NCBI RefSeq assembly: GCF_900143075.1
Contig: NZ_FRCY01000004.1
Span: 248,001 to 312,000 of the forward strand
Reading direction: 5' to 3'
DNA from: Cyclobacterium lianum
GTDB lineage: Bacteria > Bacteroidota > Bacteroidia > Cytophagales > Cyclobacteriaceae
Length of the DNA: 64,000 bases
Made by a program: the position numbers and the translations under genes
In this document: in pieces, positions 8,211 to 16,196 of the stretch
Layout: every line of letters begins with the position of its first letter
How positions within the stretch are numbered: the first letter of the stretch is position 1
Notes under the pieces: generated by a model
Databases searched by the model: none
Seen by the model: only the letters and a program-made list of their open reading frames with translations
What the model was told of the DNA's origin: nothing

Positions 8211-9131
8211 TCACGCCGATTTCACCCTTCTGCTAATCTTATTCAACAGGTCAAGCTTATTATTACTTCCAGCCTTTTTGAAAATATTCTGTATGTGCTT
8301 ATTGACAGTCCTTTCGGAGATATTCAGGGCATCGCCGATTTCTTTGTAGATGTAGCCATCTTTGACCAATTGGCAGATCTCCGTTTCCCTTTTGGTAAGC
8401 CCCAAGCCCTTACACCGAATGCTGAAAATCTCCTCCTCATTTTTGGTTTGGATCAGGTCCAGCGTTTCCAGATCCTTGCGGTTTTCTTCAATCATATTCC
8501 GAAAAAAAAGAAAGGTGATGATCAGGAATCCGCCGTTGGTAAAAAGCACCTCAGTGAGTTGGGTTACCTGCAAGTAGGCCAATAAGGGCATCAGGGCCCA
8601 GGGAGCTACGGCGATATAGGACAGAATGGCATCGAAAGAGGCTTTTCTATTTTTGTATCGCTGCCGAATGCCCCAAAGGATGTTGTATACCATGTAGAAT
8701 GCATAGGCAAACGGAATAATCATTCCCACATAGATGACCGTCATCAAATCCAATCCAAGTGGATAGAGTATGCAGAAGAAGATGATAAAGGGCGAAATCA
8801 GGAAAATCAGCACGCCATATTTTGCATGAAATTCCAGATGGGTGATGTTGTAGGCCTGGTAAAAATAATAGGGAAAATAGGCACCCATGGAAAAGCCAGC
8901 CCCATAAGCCAGGATGTATTGAAACACAACCGACATGGGAAGGTTTTCGTCGGGAAAGAGACCTCCGGCAATATTGTAGATGATCAGTAAGAATAGCAGG
9001 ATCAGGTAATATTTTCGCTTTTTTTCTTTGGGCTTTTGCAGGTAAAAGACCAGTTGGTGGGAAAACATTAACGTTTCCAGAATTACAAACAGAAGGGTTA
9101 CGATATGTATTTCAGTATTGAGAACGGTCAT
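8211..9131 (-). CDS. Membrane-anchored LuxR-family regulator
   Basis: A 306-residue protein. About seven hydrophobic segments fill residues 1-220 (IHIVTLLFVILETLMFSHQL through VLFTNGGFLIITFLFF). They are followed by a C-terminal LuxR/GerE helix-turn-helix (GLTKRETEICQLVKDGYIYK, then NISERTVNKHIQNIFKKAG). It is therefore a one-component transcription factor that would bind DNA while held in the inner membrane. The ligand is unknown. It sits 5 bp after the GNAT gene on the same strand, and the pair probably forms an operon. No kinase or receiver domain is present. Confidence 0.85.
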   Translation of the reverse strand: MTVLNTEIHIVTLLFVILETLMFSHQLVFYLQKPKEKKRKYYLILLFLLIIYNIAGGLFPDENLPMSVVFQYILAYGAGFSMGAYFPYYFYQAYNITHLEFHAKYGVLIFLISPFIIFFCILYPLGLDLMTVIYVGMIIPFAYAFYMVYNILWGIRQRYKNRKASFDAILSYIAVAPWALMPLLAYLQVTQLTEVLFTNGGFLIITFLFFRNMIEENRKDLETLDLIQTKNEEEIFSIRCKGLGLTKRETEICQLVKDGYIYKEIGDALNISERTVNKHIQNIFKKAGSNNKLDLLNKISRRVKSA

Positions 9132-9136
9132 GGCGT

Positions 9137-9700
9137 TCAGGCAGTTTTTAGAAAATAGAACGGGAACCCAAACCGCTCTGAAACGGTATAAATCTCCATG
9201 CCGTGTTTTTGGTACCAGGGCAGGTTTCGCTCGGTAGAGGTTTCAAGATAGACCGGCCGCTTGAGCGTCCTGGAGTAATCCAATACATGTTTCAGAACCG
9301 CCGTCTCAAAGCCGTTCCCCTGCCGCTCAGGGTTCACGCCAATAAACCAGAGGTAAGTAAACGGTTCGCTGGGATAATGCTTTTTGATAAAGGACTCCCT
9401 GGCCAAGGCCTTGGGAATGTTACCCAGGCCGATGGTTTTAAGTATTAACTGTATATCCAGATAGGTGCTTTTCCAGGAGAACTTTTTCCGATCCTGAAAC
9501 TGGATCATGGCGCAAGCTTCACCGTCGTCCGAAATAAATATCTCACCGGTATCCATGCAGTTGTCAAAGGAATACTCCATCAAATAGCGGATCTTTTTCT
9601 CCTGCTTCCCTGCAATGTAGTTGACGCTCTTGTTTTTTTTGAATGCTTCCAGCAGTATGGTTACCACTTTCTCCCGATCATTTTGGGTTGCTCTTCTCAT
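9137..9700 (-). CDS. GNAT-family N-acetyltransferase
   Basis: A 187-residue acetyltransferase starting at the ATG at 9700 (MRRATQNDREKVVTILLEAF). The longer upstream frame is rich in Gly/Pro and unlike the family. Core GNAT features are the FTYLWFIGVNPERQGNGFET acetyl-CoA loop, a variant of the R/Q-x-x-G-x-G/A motif, and the C-terminal RPVYLETSTERNLPWYQKHG strand-helix. It would transfer an acetyl group to an amine substrate that cannot be read from sequence. It is coupled to the LuxR gene that follows 5 bp later. Confidence 0.85.
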   Translation of the reverse strand: MRRATQNDREKVVTILLEAFKKNKSVNYIAGKQEKKIRYLMEYSFDNCMDTGEIFISDDGEACAMIQFQDRKKFSWKSTYLDIQLILKTIGLGNIPKALARESFIKKHYPSEPFTYLWFIGVNPERQGNGFETAVLKHVLDYSRTLKRPVYLETSTERNLPWYQKHGMEIYTVSERFGFPFYFLKTA

Positions 9701-10001
9701 AATTTTAATTTTTAAATCCGAGTTGCGAGGATTTCCCTCCCCTCCCCCCACCACAAAACCGTATGGAAAAAGGAGGGGCAAGTTCGTTTTTGGCTGATAA
9801 AAACCGGAAGGTTTTTTGTCGGACAAAGACACAACTTGCAAGGACCGCGCACAGCGGATTGGTGGTTATACCAGAGCAGATTTTTAGCTCCGGATGAATA
9901 TAAGTAAGAACGGTTAAAGACGATAGTATAAATTAATAATACCATTTTTACTACCTAATATAAATTTATATCTAAATAAAAGCAAATATATTTACACTAT
10001 T

Positions 10002-10192
10002 TTTACCTATATGAATAGGTAAATAAGCAGCTATACCCCTATCTGGATAGCTGAATATGCAGCTATTCGTGAATGTATCGTTCGGGATATTCGTTTGTCT
10101 TTCGCCAACTTAAACTTAAAAATCAATGTATATCTATGTATTAACCTATACTTGTCTCGGAATAGTTAGGTATTCGTATATACCGATAGCTG
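10002..10192. repeat. Palindrome and alternating CAGCTAT/ATAGCTG repeats
   Basis: Lies in the 600-bp gene-free gap between the primase and GNAT genes. There is a 9-bp perfect inverted repeat TTTACCTAT (10002-10010) / ATAGGTAAA (10015-10023). Next come four copies of a heptamer in alternating orientation: CAGCTAT 10028-10034, ATAGCTG 10047-10053, CAGCTAT 10060-10066, ATAGCTG 10186-10192. Such symmetry suits protein-binding sites, for example in an origin, a transfer origin or a control region. The rest of 9701-10304 is AT-rich with no gene seen. Confidence 0.55.
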
Positions 10193-10304
10193 ACTATTTT
10201 TCAGGTATAATTTTTAGATTTTCGAACTCCATATTAGGGATCGCTTTTCCTTTACCTCTTGCTGATTGCCTGACCGCTGATTCGGGTATGAGGAATAGGA
10301 TCAT

Positions 10305-11180
10305 TTATCGTTTCACTCCTAGGTTTGCTCTCTTCATCCAGTACTCATTCAAATCCTTGTAAGGAAGGTATAATTTCGACTGATCGCGGCATTGCGGAAG
10401 TGATTGCAGTAATTCTTTGGTGGCTTCTTTCCCAGCCTTGTCCCGGTCAAGAAATAAATCGACCTGTCCGTACTTTTGAATAGTTGGCATGGCCGATTTT
10501 AAATTGGCCAGGGAGTTAAGTACCATAAAATCCACTCGGCACCGTTCCGCCTTTCTCATTTCCACATAGCTCATCAGGTCGAATATGCCCTCAAACAGGC
10601 AGAGCTCTGCTGCATTGTTCCGGTAATGCGAAACCCCCTGAGCCGTGCAGCCCTTCCAGTATTTGTTCCGTATGGACCAGCCGTTTTCATTTGCGTTACC
10701 CATCCCGAAATACCTTTTGTCTCCGATGTGGTAATATACCTCCCGGCAGAAGTCGCGTGCCGTCTCCAATGATATGCCTCTGGAGTGCAGGTAATCCGTA
10801 ATGGCACGATTGTTTCCAAGATGCTTCGTTTTAATGATGGTAATCCCAGGTGGTTCCTTTTCGGAAGGCTTCGCATTGGAAAGAATTGGCGGGTGAAGAA
10901 AAAAAGAGGATCCGCTTATGGTGGCTATTTCCTGGATGGCCTCAGATATGGTAAAAGCCGGATTCATTTTCAGAACCAGGTCAATGAGCGTACCACCTGC
11001 ATTCCCATCTCCGAAATCCACCCAGAGGTTTTTGATGGGATGTACTTTAAAGGAAGGCGTCCTTTCCTCCCTATAGGGGGAGTAGTAAAAGCAATAGCCT
11101 GCTTTTACTTTGCTTGGTTTTATTCCCAGTTGATCCAGATAAGTTACTATGGATATCTTATTGGCTTCTTTGGCATTCAT
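10305..11180 (-). CDS. Toprim-domain primase of the mobile element
   Basis: A 291-residue DnaG-like protein. Residues ~20-75 resemble the CHC2 zinc-finger domain (SPYREERTPSFKVHPIKNLW, WVDFGDGNAGGTLIDLV), but the zinc-binding Cys/His residues are missing. Residues ~190-270 are a Toprim domain, with acidic LCLFEGIFDLMSY, NSLANL and LFLDRDKAG motifs. It would make or modify replication primers for the element. It lies 210 bp downstream of the VapE-like gene on the same strand, forming a replication module with it and the HTH gene. Confidence 0.85.
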   Translation of the reverse strand: MNAKEANKISIVTYLDQLGIKPSKVKAGYCFYYSPYREERTPSFKVHPIKNLWVDFGDGNAGGTLIDLVLKMNPAFTISEAIQEIATISGSSFFLHPPILSNAKPSEKEPPGITIIKTKHLGNNRAITDYLHSRGISLETARDFCREVYYHIGDKRYFGMGNANENGWSIRNKYWKGCTAQGVSHYRNNAAELCLFEGIFDLMSYVEMRKAERCRVDFMVLNSLANLKSAMPTIQKYGQVDLFLDRDKAGKEATKELLQSLPQCRDQSKLYLPYKDLNEYWMKRANLGVKR

Positions 11181-11213
11181 GGTCTTAAAGTTTAATCTTT
11201 TTAAAAAACCACC

Positions 11214-11408
11214 TACTACACCTACTACCTTACTACATTTTGTTGTTATTTATTTGGTATTCAGTTATTTATAACTGTTGAAAATCAAAAAGCATCTTAC
11301 TACAAAAACCCTTTTTGTAGTAGGTTGTAGTAACTTGATATATTTTATCCTACTACACTTTATTTAATTGATTATCAATTGTTTAAATGTTATTTGTAGT
11401 AAGTAGTA
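11214..11408. repeat. TACTACA repeat cluster (iteron-like)
   Basis: Nine heptamers close to TACTACA occur in 195 bp. Plus orientation: 11214, 11223, 11231, 11298, 11351. Complementary orientation: 11316, 11326, 11395, 11402. Two of them form a perfect 11-bp hairpin, TACTACAAAAA-ccc-TTTTTGTAGTA (11298-11322). The last copies overlap the 3' end of the VapE-like gene. The intervening DNA is very AT-rich. Position between two replication genes suggests a replication origin or a copy-control operator. It also occupies the gap between the primase and VapE-like genes, which holds no other gene. Confidence 0.65.
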
Positions 11409-12649
11409 GGTTGATTATGTTTAATGTAATATCCCTTTTCGGGGAAGGTTTGGGCTTCGTTTCTACGCACCTGGGTCTGAATGTGGCCGAGCAGTTTCAG
11501 GGCCTTTCCTATTTCTACCGGGCTGATTCTTAGGTTTCCGGAAAGGTTCGAGGCCAGCTGGTGACAAATCTCAGTGGCCGTCATAAATTTGTCATGGTCC
11601 TCCTTGGTGCCCGGGGAAAAGTACTTCTGTACCAGCTCCACTTCCGGGGAAATGGTTTTGTACTGATTGTTCATCAGTTCATTTTCCTGAATTTCAGCAG
11701 CCGTCATCTCGTATTGGAAATCCGAATGATACAATTGATAGGCTTGAGCCCAAACCTGGTCGATATCAATGTCACGTTTATAATCCCAGTTGATCGCTCT
11801 TACTGTAAAGCAGAGCCAGCGGACACTTCCAGTCACATCGGTCAGGAACTCGGCCTTATTGGTGGATCCCCAGATGGATGCCCTCCTGGGCTCCATTTTA
11901 GGCTTTTTGTCATAAGGATGCCTGACCTTTACATGTGATTTACTCATCAAGGTTTTCTGTGCATTGATTTCCGTTCTGGAAAGCGTGGAAAGCTCATCCT
12001 GGATCACGCCGAAATTCTGGCTCAGGGCGATCAGACTGTCCTTATCCACGGAAATATTTTCCGCATGATAGGCCATCAATTGATCCGGGATCAGGAAACG
12101 GGTTAGGGTTGTCTTGCCGCTGTTCTGCTGCTCCTGCACAAAGATCAGGGCCTGCTTATTAAAGAAGTCATCCCTGAGGCAACAGGCCACGCAGCGGACC
12201 AGCCATTTTTTGAACTGTACCTCAAACCGCCCCTGCCCATATACCTGGATATAGTCTGTGAATTTTTGGATATAGTCTCCATGGAGGGTTTCTTCCCATT
12301 TGTTCCGGACCTGTCTAAAATACTCCACAAAAGGATTGGTTTTGGGAATAAAGTCCGAACAAAGGAAGGTGTTGATTTCACCTACCGAGGTGCGGTACCC
12401 GGCCTGCCGACATTCTATGTAAAGGGTATTGGGATTGACTGGGCTGTAGTTGTTCCCTTCTTTTTCTCTGGCAAAGACTTCGTTTAGTACCAGGTTGTTC
12501 TTAAAGTCGTATTTTGAGATCAGGAACCTGATCATCCGAATGGTAGGGCTGGAAGATTTCTCATCTATCTTCCTGATAGGGTTTTCCTCGTCCATTTTTC
12601 TGTAGGTTTGGGTTGGTAAATCCATACAGAAATGGTATATTCGTCTCAT
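11390..12649 (-). CDS. VapE-like primase/helicase-type P-loop ATPase
   Basis: A 419-residue virulence-associated-E-family protein found in integrative elements and satellites. The Walker A motif is FVQEQQNSGKTTLTRF (~residue 170) and the Walker B/acidic motif is GVIQDELSTLSRTE (~215). A sensor-like RRASIWGSTNKAEFLTD and an arginine-finger-like GSVRWLCF follow. The C-terminal ~80 residues form a wHTH-like region. It probably unwinds or melts DNA to start replication with the Toprim primase downstream. The start could also be Met9 (MDLPTQTYRK). It follows the HTH gene by 60 bp. Confidence 0.85.
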   Translation of the reverse strand: MRRIYHFCMDLPTQTYRKMDEENPIRKIDEKSSSPTIRMIRFLISKYDFKNNLVLNEVFAREKEGNNYSPVNPNTLYIECRQAGYRTSVGEINTFLCSDFIPKTNPFVEYFRQVRNKWEETLHGDYIQKFTDYIQVYGQGRFEVQFKKWLVRCVACCLRDDFFNKQALIFVQEQQNSGKTTLTRFLIPDQLMAYHAENISVDKDSLIALSQNFGVIQDELSTLSRTEINAQKTLMSKSHVKVRHPYDKKPKMEPRRASIWGSTNKAEFLTDVTGSVRWLCFTVRAINWDYKRDIDIDQVWAQAYQLYHSDFQYEMTAAEIQENELMNNQYKTISPEVELVQKYFSPGTKEDHDKFMTATEICHQLASNLSGNLRISPVEIGKALKLLGHIQTQVRRNEAQTFPEKGYYIKHNQPTTYYK

Positions 12650-12685
12650 TCAAAGAGGGATACCATTTCCTAATGAAATTATAGC

Positions 12686-12709
12686 AAGCGGATCGGGCAT
12701 GATCCGCTT
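12686..12709 (+). terminator. Hairpin with T tract
   Basis: A 9-bp perfect stem AAGCGGATC / GATCCGCTT with a 6-base loop, followed on the plus strand by a T-rich run. It sits just after the HTH gene stop. By its T tract it would stop plus-strand transcription, so it may insulate the module rather than end the HTH mRNA. Confidence 0.6.
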
Positions 12710-12991
12710 TTATTTTTTCCGGCCGTTTTTCTGGTGGCCGGCATTGAGTATATCCGACTTTTTGAAATACACCCTGGTATTGATCACCTGTTCTTTCAGG
12801 AAACCTTCCCTGCGCCAGTTATTGATGGTGGTACGAGAGCGGCCCAGAAGCTTCATGGCTTCTGGGATCTGTATCAGCTCGTTTTCCTGTACCGGTGGCT
12901 GCAGCTCGGGGATTATCCTGGCGACCACTTCTTCGGCAATCTCCTGGATGAGTTGCCTTTTGTCGATGGGGGAAAAGATCATGTCGTTCAT
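12710..12991 (-). CDS. Helix-turn-helix (excisionase-like) protein
   Basis: A 93-residue DNA-binding protein. Its core, IPEAMKLLGRSRTTINNWRR followed by EGFLKEQVINTRVYFKKSDI, is the MerR-like winged helix of the HTH_17/excisionase type that Bacteroidota elements place upstream of their replication genes. The first 40 residues are a polar helix and the tail is basic (QKNGRKK). It probably regulates the module or helps integrase in excision. An inverted repeat lies 50-75 bp upstream of its start. Confidence 0.85.
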   Translation of the reverse strand: MNDMIFSPIDKRQLIQEIAEEVVARIIPELQPPVQENELIQIPEAMKLLGRSRTTINNWRREGFLKEQVINTRVYFKKSDILNAGHQKNGRKK

Positions 12992-13039
12992 ATTCGGTTA
13001 TCCTTTGGTTTGTGGTCCGAATATGGTCACAAGTTGGCA

Positions 13040-13065
13040 GGGGTAGGTAGCTGGGGTACTACCCC
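13040..13065. promoter_or_regulatory. Inverted repeat upstream of the HTH gene
   Basis: Perfect 7-bp arms GGGGTAG (13040-13046) and CTACCCC (13059-13065) separated by 12 bp, about 50 bp upstream of the excisionase-like gene start. It is a candidate operator, for instance for the HTH protein itself or a lost element repressor. Confidence 0.4.
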
Positions 13066-13269
13066 AAGTTTTCAAAAAGCGTCACAACTGGCGATTATAG
13101 GTGTTTTTTAATTGAAATAATTCTGGGGTAGGTTTGGATCGGGGAAAATTTGTTGGGGGTATTACTGCTTTTGGTAGTGAAAAAGCGAAAGCAGCAAGAT
13201 TATTGGTTTGGAACCTTTTCGTCATTTTCCTTGATATTTGTAGGCAATATCCAAGGGGGAACTCTCTAA

Positions 13270-13455
13270 AATATCGGGGTCAACCCCAAAAGCCTTTCAA
13301 GGTATAAGCTCGGCACAACCGTGCCCCCGGCCGACGTGCTCAAAAGCATCGCCGATGCACTGGAAGTATCCACCGACTACCTGGTGAGTGAAAACGGGCA
13401 GGTACAGATAAAGGACAAGGAGCTGTTCAAAAAGTTTGAGCTAACACTCCCTTAG
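13270..13455 (+). pseudogene. XRE-family repressor remnant, both ends lost
   Basis: The frame opens after TAA 13267-13269 without a start codon and reads SLSRYKLGTTVPPADVLKSI, then ADALEVSTDYLV and KDKELFKKFE. That is the second half of a Cro/C1-type helix-turn-helix domain plus the linker of phage-like repressors. After FKKFE the family likeness stops and the frame ends in LTLP and TAG (13453-13455). The 5' part, including the recognition-helix start, and the C-terminal helix are both missing. The right breakpoint coincides with the start of the RND remnant. Confidence 0.75.
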
Positions 13456-13882
13456 AAATATGAAACTGGCTTTTGTAGTGCTTATCAACCTGCACTTGGC
13501 ATTGATTGGTGGTATTCTTATTGTCTATTTCACTTCAGGTATCATCAGCATTGCAGCTACCATTGGCTTTATCAGTTTGTTTGGTATCGTCACGCGAAAT
13601 GGAATTTTGCTTATCTCCAGGCACGAAGACTTACGCAGAGAAGGCAAACAAGGCCTTGCGTTGATCAAAGAAGGTGCTCTGGACAGGCTCAATCCTATTT
13701 TAATGACCGCTTTTACTACAGGATTTGCCTTGATCCCATTAGCCTTAAAGGGCGGTGAGCCTGGTAGTAAGATTCAAAATCCAATGGCCGTGGTAATTTT
13801 GGGTGGATTGCTATCAGCTACCATTTTGAATTTGGTGGTAATACCTTGTGTGTATCAGTTGGTCACAGGCAGAAACAAATAA
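13445..13882 (+). pseudogene. RND metal-efflux pump, C-terminal remnant
   Basis: About 145 residues of the last transmembrane part of a CusA/CzcA-type RND pump: LALIGGILIVYFTSGIISIA, LFGIVTRNGILLISRHEDLR, LNPILMTAFTTGFALIPLAL and a final VVIPCVYQLVTG. An intact pump has over 1000 residues, so only the C-terminal eighth remains. Homology starts before the ATG at 13460 (SLRNMKLAF), directly at the break in the XRE remnant. An isolated peptide is unlikely to work. It differs from the intact pump at 26294-30706, so it is not a copy of it. Confidence 0.85.
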
Positions 13883-13928
13883 AATGTACATTACATTAAG
13901 TTAGGCCAACGAATTGCTTTGGCTTGGC

Positions 13929-14282
13929 TTAACTGACCCATTCCTTTGCTTCTTCCTTTTCTTCCAACTCAAAATACTTTATTTCCGCATTGGTAAACGG
14001 TTTCATAAATTGGGTGATCCAATTCTGCCATTTTTTGTCGCCTACCATGGCTATCTTTTCATAATCATCGGCATGCGACATATCCATTTTTAAATCCTGC
14101 CAGAACGCATTCAATTTCGATCCGGAAAAATTCTCCATCTCAAAGTACCACCGTACTTTTTTCCCACGGTTCACAATGTTATGAATCAACGGATGTATTT
14201 TCTGAATATCCGTTTCAGTCAGGTTATCCTTAGCCCTGGTGGCTATAATGTTGTTTTTGGTGAATTCAAGTATTTGTAGCAT
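13929..14282 (-). CDS. STAS/SpoIIAA-like protein
   Basis: A 117-residue protein with the pattern of the SpoIIAA-like (STAS/SEC14-like) family: a first strand NIIATRAKDNLTETDIQKI, a central KKVRWYFEMENFSGSKLNAF, then a HADDYEKIAMVGDKKWQNWI helix-strand unit. Members are small soluble single domains of unknown role, often near stress or membrane genes. It is first after the RND remnant and follows the saccharopine dehydrogenase gene by 17 bp on the same strand, so it likely ends that operon. Confidence 0.75.
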   Translation of the reverse strand: MLQILEFTKNNIIATRAKDNLTETDIQKIHPLIHNIVNRGKKVRWYFEMENFSGSKLNAFWQDLKMDMSHADDYEKIAMVGDKKWQNWITQFMKPFTNAEIKYFELEEKEEAKEWVS

Positions 14283-14299
14283 AGTGGTATATAGTTAAA

Positions 14300-15562
14300 T
14301 TATAAATTTCTTTTTTCCATTTCTGCTTTCGCGATAGCCCGGTCAATGGCTTCTGCCTTAGTGCATTTATCATGGACGTAGAATTCTTCGGCATATTTTA
14401 AAGCCAACCACCTAATATCTTCATCCAATGCATTGAGGTGGTGCTTATAGTCATTGAATAATCCCTCTACTGCTTCATTCTTTACTGAGACTTTCATGCC
14501 CAGTGCCTGAAGATTATGAAGAAAATCATTTTTTGGCACCCATTCCCCCATAAAGAAAAAGCCGAATTGGTCAGGCTCATTTTTTAAAATAAGACGGGCA
14601 GTTGTCACCACGGGTATGGCCGTAGCTTCATATAACTCATTATGGGAATTGGTAATTTCCCTTTTGAGATGCGAATTTTCAGCCGTTACCCGAATTACTC
14701 CTCCATAAGGTTTTTTTGTAAAATTTTGAATAGCCCATCTGAACAGGCTAACACCTACATTCATTGGTAAGAATTTATTGAAAATCATTTGCCAACTGAG
14801 CATGATAATGTTGGCCAACCCGTTGATTCCTGCATGATAATAGGCCATGTTTTTTAAGTTGTATTTTGACGGAATAGATTGTAATTCAGGCATCCAGATT
14901 GGGACACTGATTGCTTTCCCAAACCCTTGAGGAAACTCTGCTATTTTCATTTTAAAGGGGCAAGCTTTTTTAAGCGTACCGTTTTTAACGATGTAAGCAG
15001 GCTCATTATGGCCTATTATATCTTTTATGCCCCCATCAGGAATTTCAGGATCGTGGTAAACTCCTTCAATAAGGAGCTTTTCAGGCTTATCCAATTCACA
15101 CAGTGCCCACCGCGCCATAAATCCGGGCAAGCCGGGCTCAAAACCAGCATCCAGTAAAAAAAGATGCTCCCATTCTTCAATAGCTTCCTTCATTTCATTA
15201 AAGGCCAGGTGCTTTTCCTTTCCCGGGCTGAGGTCAATGTGGTGGGCGTTTTTTGAATTCAGCACAGCATCAATTAATGATAATGAGTTTTGATAATCTA
15301 AAGGAACAGCGACAATTACCAACTGCACCTCTCTGATAATGTCCGTGAGTTTTTTCCGATTGTTGATATCTACCTCCATGGCTTTAAACACTCCACCTGG
15401 AAATTCATTCTGAAGATGTTCAGTTTGCTTTTGGGCCTTCGCAAGCGTCCGGCCGGCAGTGATAATTTCGTATTGATCATAGCTTGCCAATAGTCGAGAA
15501 ATTGACTTCCCGGCCCTTCCATAGCCACCAATGATCAAAATTCTATCTATATCATCTTTCAT
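14300..15562 (-). CDS. Saccharopine dehydrogenase-family protein
   Basis: A 420-residue NAD(P)-binding protein. The N-terminal Rossmann motif ILIIGGYGRAGKSISRLLAS (residues ~8-27) is followed by ITAGRTLAKAQ, typical of saccharopine dehydrogenase-like oxidoreductases. A catalytic-domain pattern appears around GFEPGLPGFMARW (~145). The C-terminal ~80 residues include a charged helix, HDKCTKAEAIDRAIAKAEME. Substrate is unknown, and lysine metabolism is not implied by the neighbours. The start overlaps the upstream SRPBCC gene by 4 bp (ATGA), indicating coupling, and the two proteins may act on the same lipid or membrane compound. Confidence 0.8.
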   Translation of the reverse strand: MKDDIDRILIIGGYGRAGKSISRLLASYDQYEIITAGRTLAKAQKQTEHLQNEFPGGVFKAMEVDINNRKKLTDIIREVQLVIVAVPLDYQNSLSLIDAVLNSKNAHHIDLSPGKEKHLAFNEMKEAIEEWEHLFLLDAGFEPGLPGFMARWALCELDKPEKLLIEGVYHDPEIPDGGIKDIIGHNEPAYIVKNGTLKKACPFKMKIAEFPQGFGKAISVPIWMPELQSIPSKYNLKNMAYYHAGINGLANIIMLSWQMIFNKFLPMNVGVSLFRWAIQNFTKKPYGGVIRVTAENSHLKREITNSHNELYEATAIPVVTTARLILKNEPDQFGFFFMGEWVPKNDFLHNLQALGMKVSVKNEAVEGLFNDYKHHLNALDEDIRWLALKYAEEFYVHDKCTKAEAIDRAIAKAEMEKRNL

Positions 15563-16143
15563 CCCTCAAGTTGCTCTTTAAAGTATTCTAATTCCACCAG
15601 TGTATGTTCGGAAGCACTTTGCAGCATACCAAAACAGCTTTCCATCAGCCAACTGAGCGTGCGCCCACCAAAAGTGTCTTTAAAATTTCCATAAATGCGG
15701 TGCGAAACACGATACCCTTTATCGGTGGTTTCTTCAATTCTAAAAGTACCTCCCTCATCTACCGGAATCTCCATGCCGAGGAAATAGTAAATGGTCTTTG
15801 CCTTCCAGCGAAAACTCCGGCTTTCATTTACATCATAGACTGTCCCATCCAACTCAGCAGTAATGCCGCCTACCTTTTCTTTTTGGTAAAACCTAAGGCT
15901 GTCCCAAAACGGTTGCTTCGGTTCGGAAAGAATTTCCGTGCCGCGATGGGCCGGATTGGAATTCTCAAAAGCTCCTTCAAAATCGGTAGCGATCTCCCAG
16001 ATGTCCTCTCTGTTCGCTTTTATAATTGCCGATTGGGTGGTATCCACGGGTAATTGTTGTCGGGATATGCCAAACAGAAGCACACCCAATATGAGGAGTG
16101 GGATACCAATAGTTTTTAATAGTTTGTTTTTTGATGTTTTCAT
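15559..16143 (-). CDS. SRPBCC-fold membrane-anchored protein
   Basis: A 194-residue protein with an N-terminal hydrophobic anchor (GIPLLILGVLLFGIS, residues ~12-26). A START/Bet v1-like (SRPBCC) domain follows: QSAIIKANREDIWEIATDFE, then FRWKAKTIYYFLGMEIPVDE and the long C-terminal helix LSWLMESCFGMLQSASEHTL. The fold makes a deep cavity for hydrophobic ligands. The active domain would face the periplasm or remain tethered at the membrane. It is coupled to the saccharopine dehydrogenase-like gene. Confidence 0.75.
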   Translation of the reverse strand: MKTSKNKLLKTIGIPLLILGVLLFGISRQQLPVDTTQSAIIKANREDIWEIATDFEGAFENSNPAHRGTEILSEPKQPFWDSLRFYQKEKVGGITAELDGTVYDVNESRSFRWKAKTIYYFLGMEIPVDEGGTFRIEETTDKGYRVSHRIYGNFKDTFGGRTLSWLMESCFGMLQSASEHTLVELEYFKEQLEG

Positions 16144-16196
16144 AACTCACTAGCTTTTTCTTTAATTTTTGAATGGTCTAAATGCTCTTCCATAGA

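Noticed and set aside
13460-13882. 140-residue ORF as a functional small membrane protein
   Set aside because: It is clearly only the C-terminal part of an RND pump, and homology starts before its ATG.
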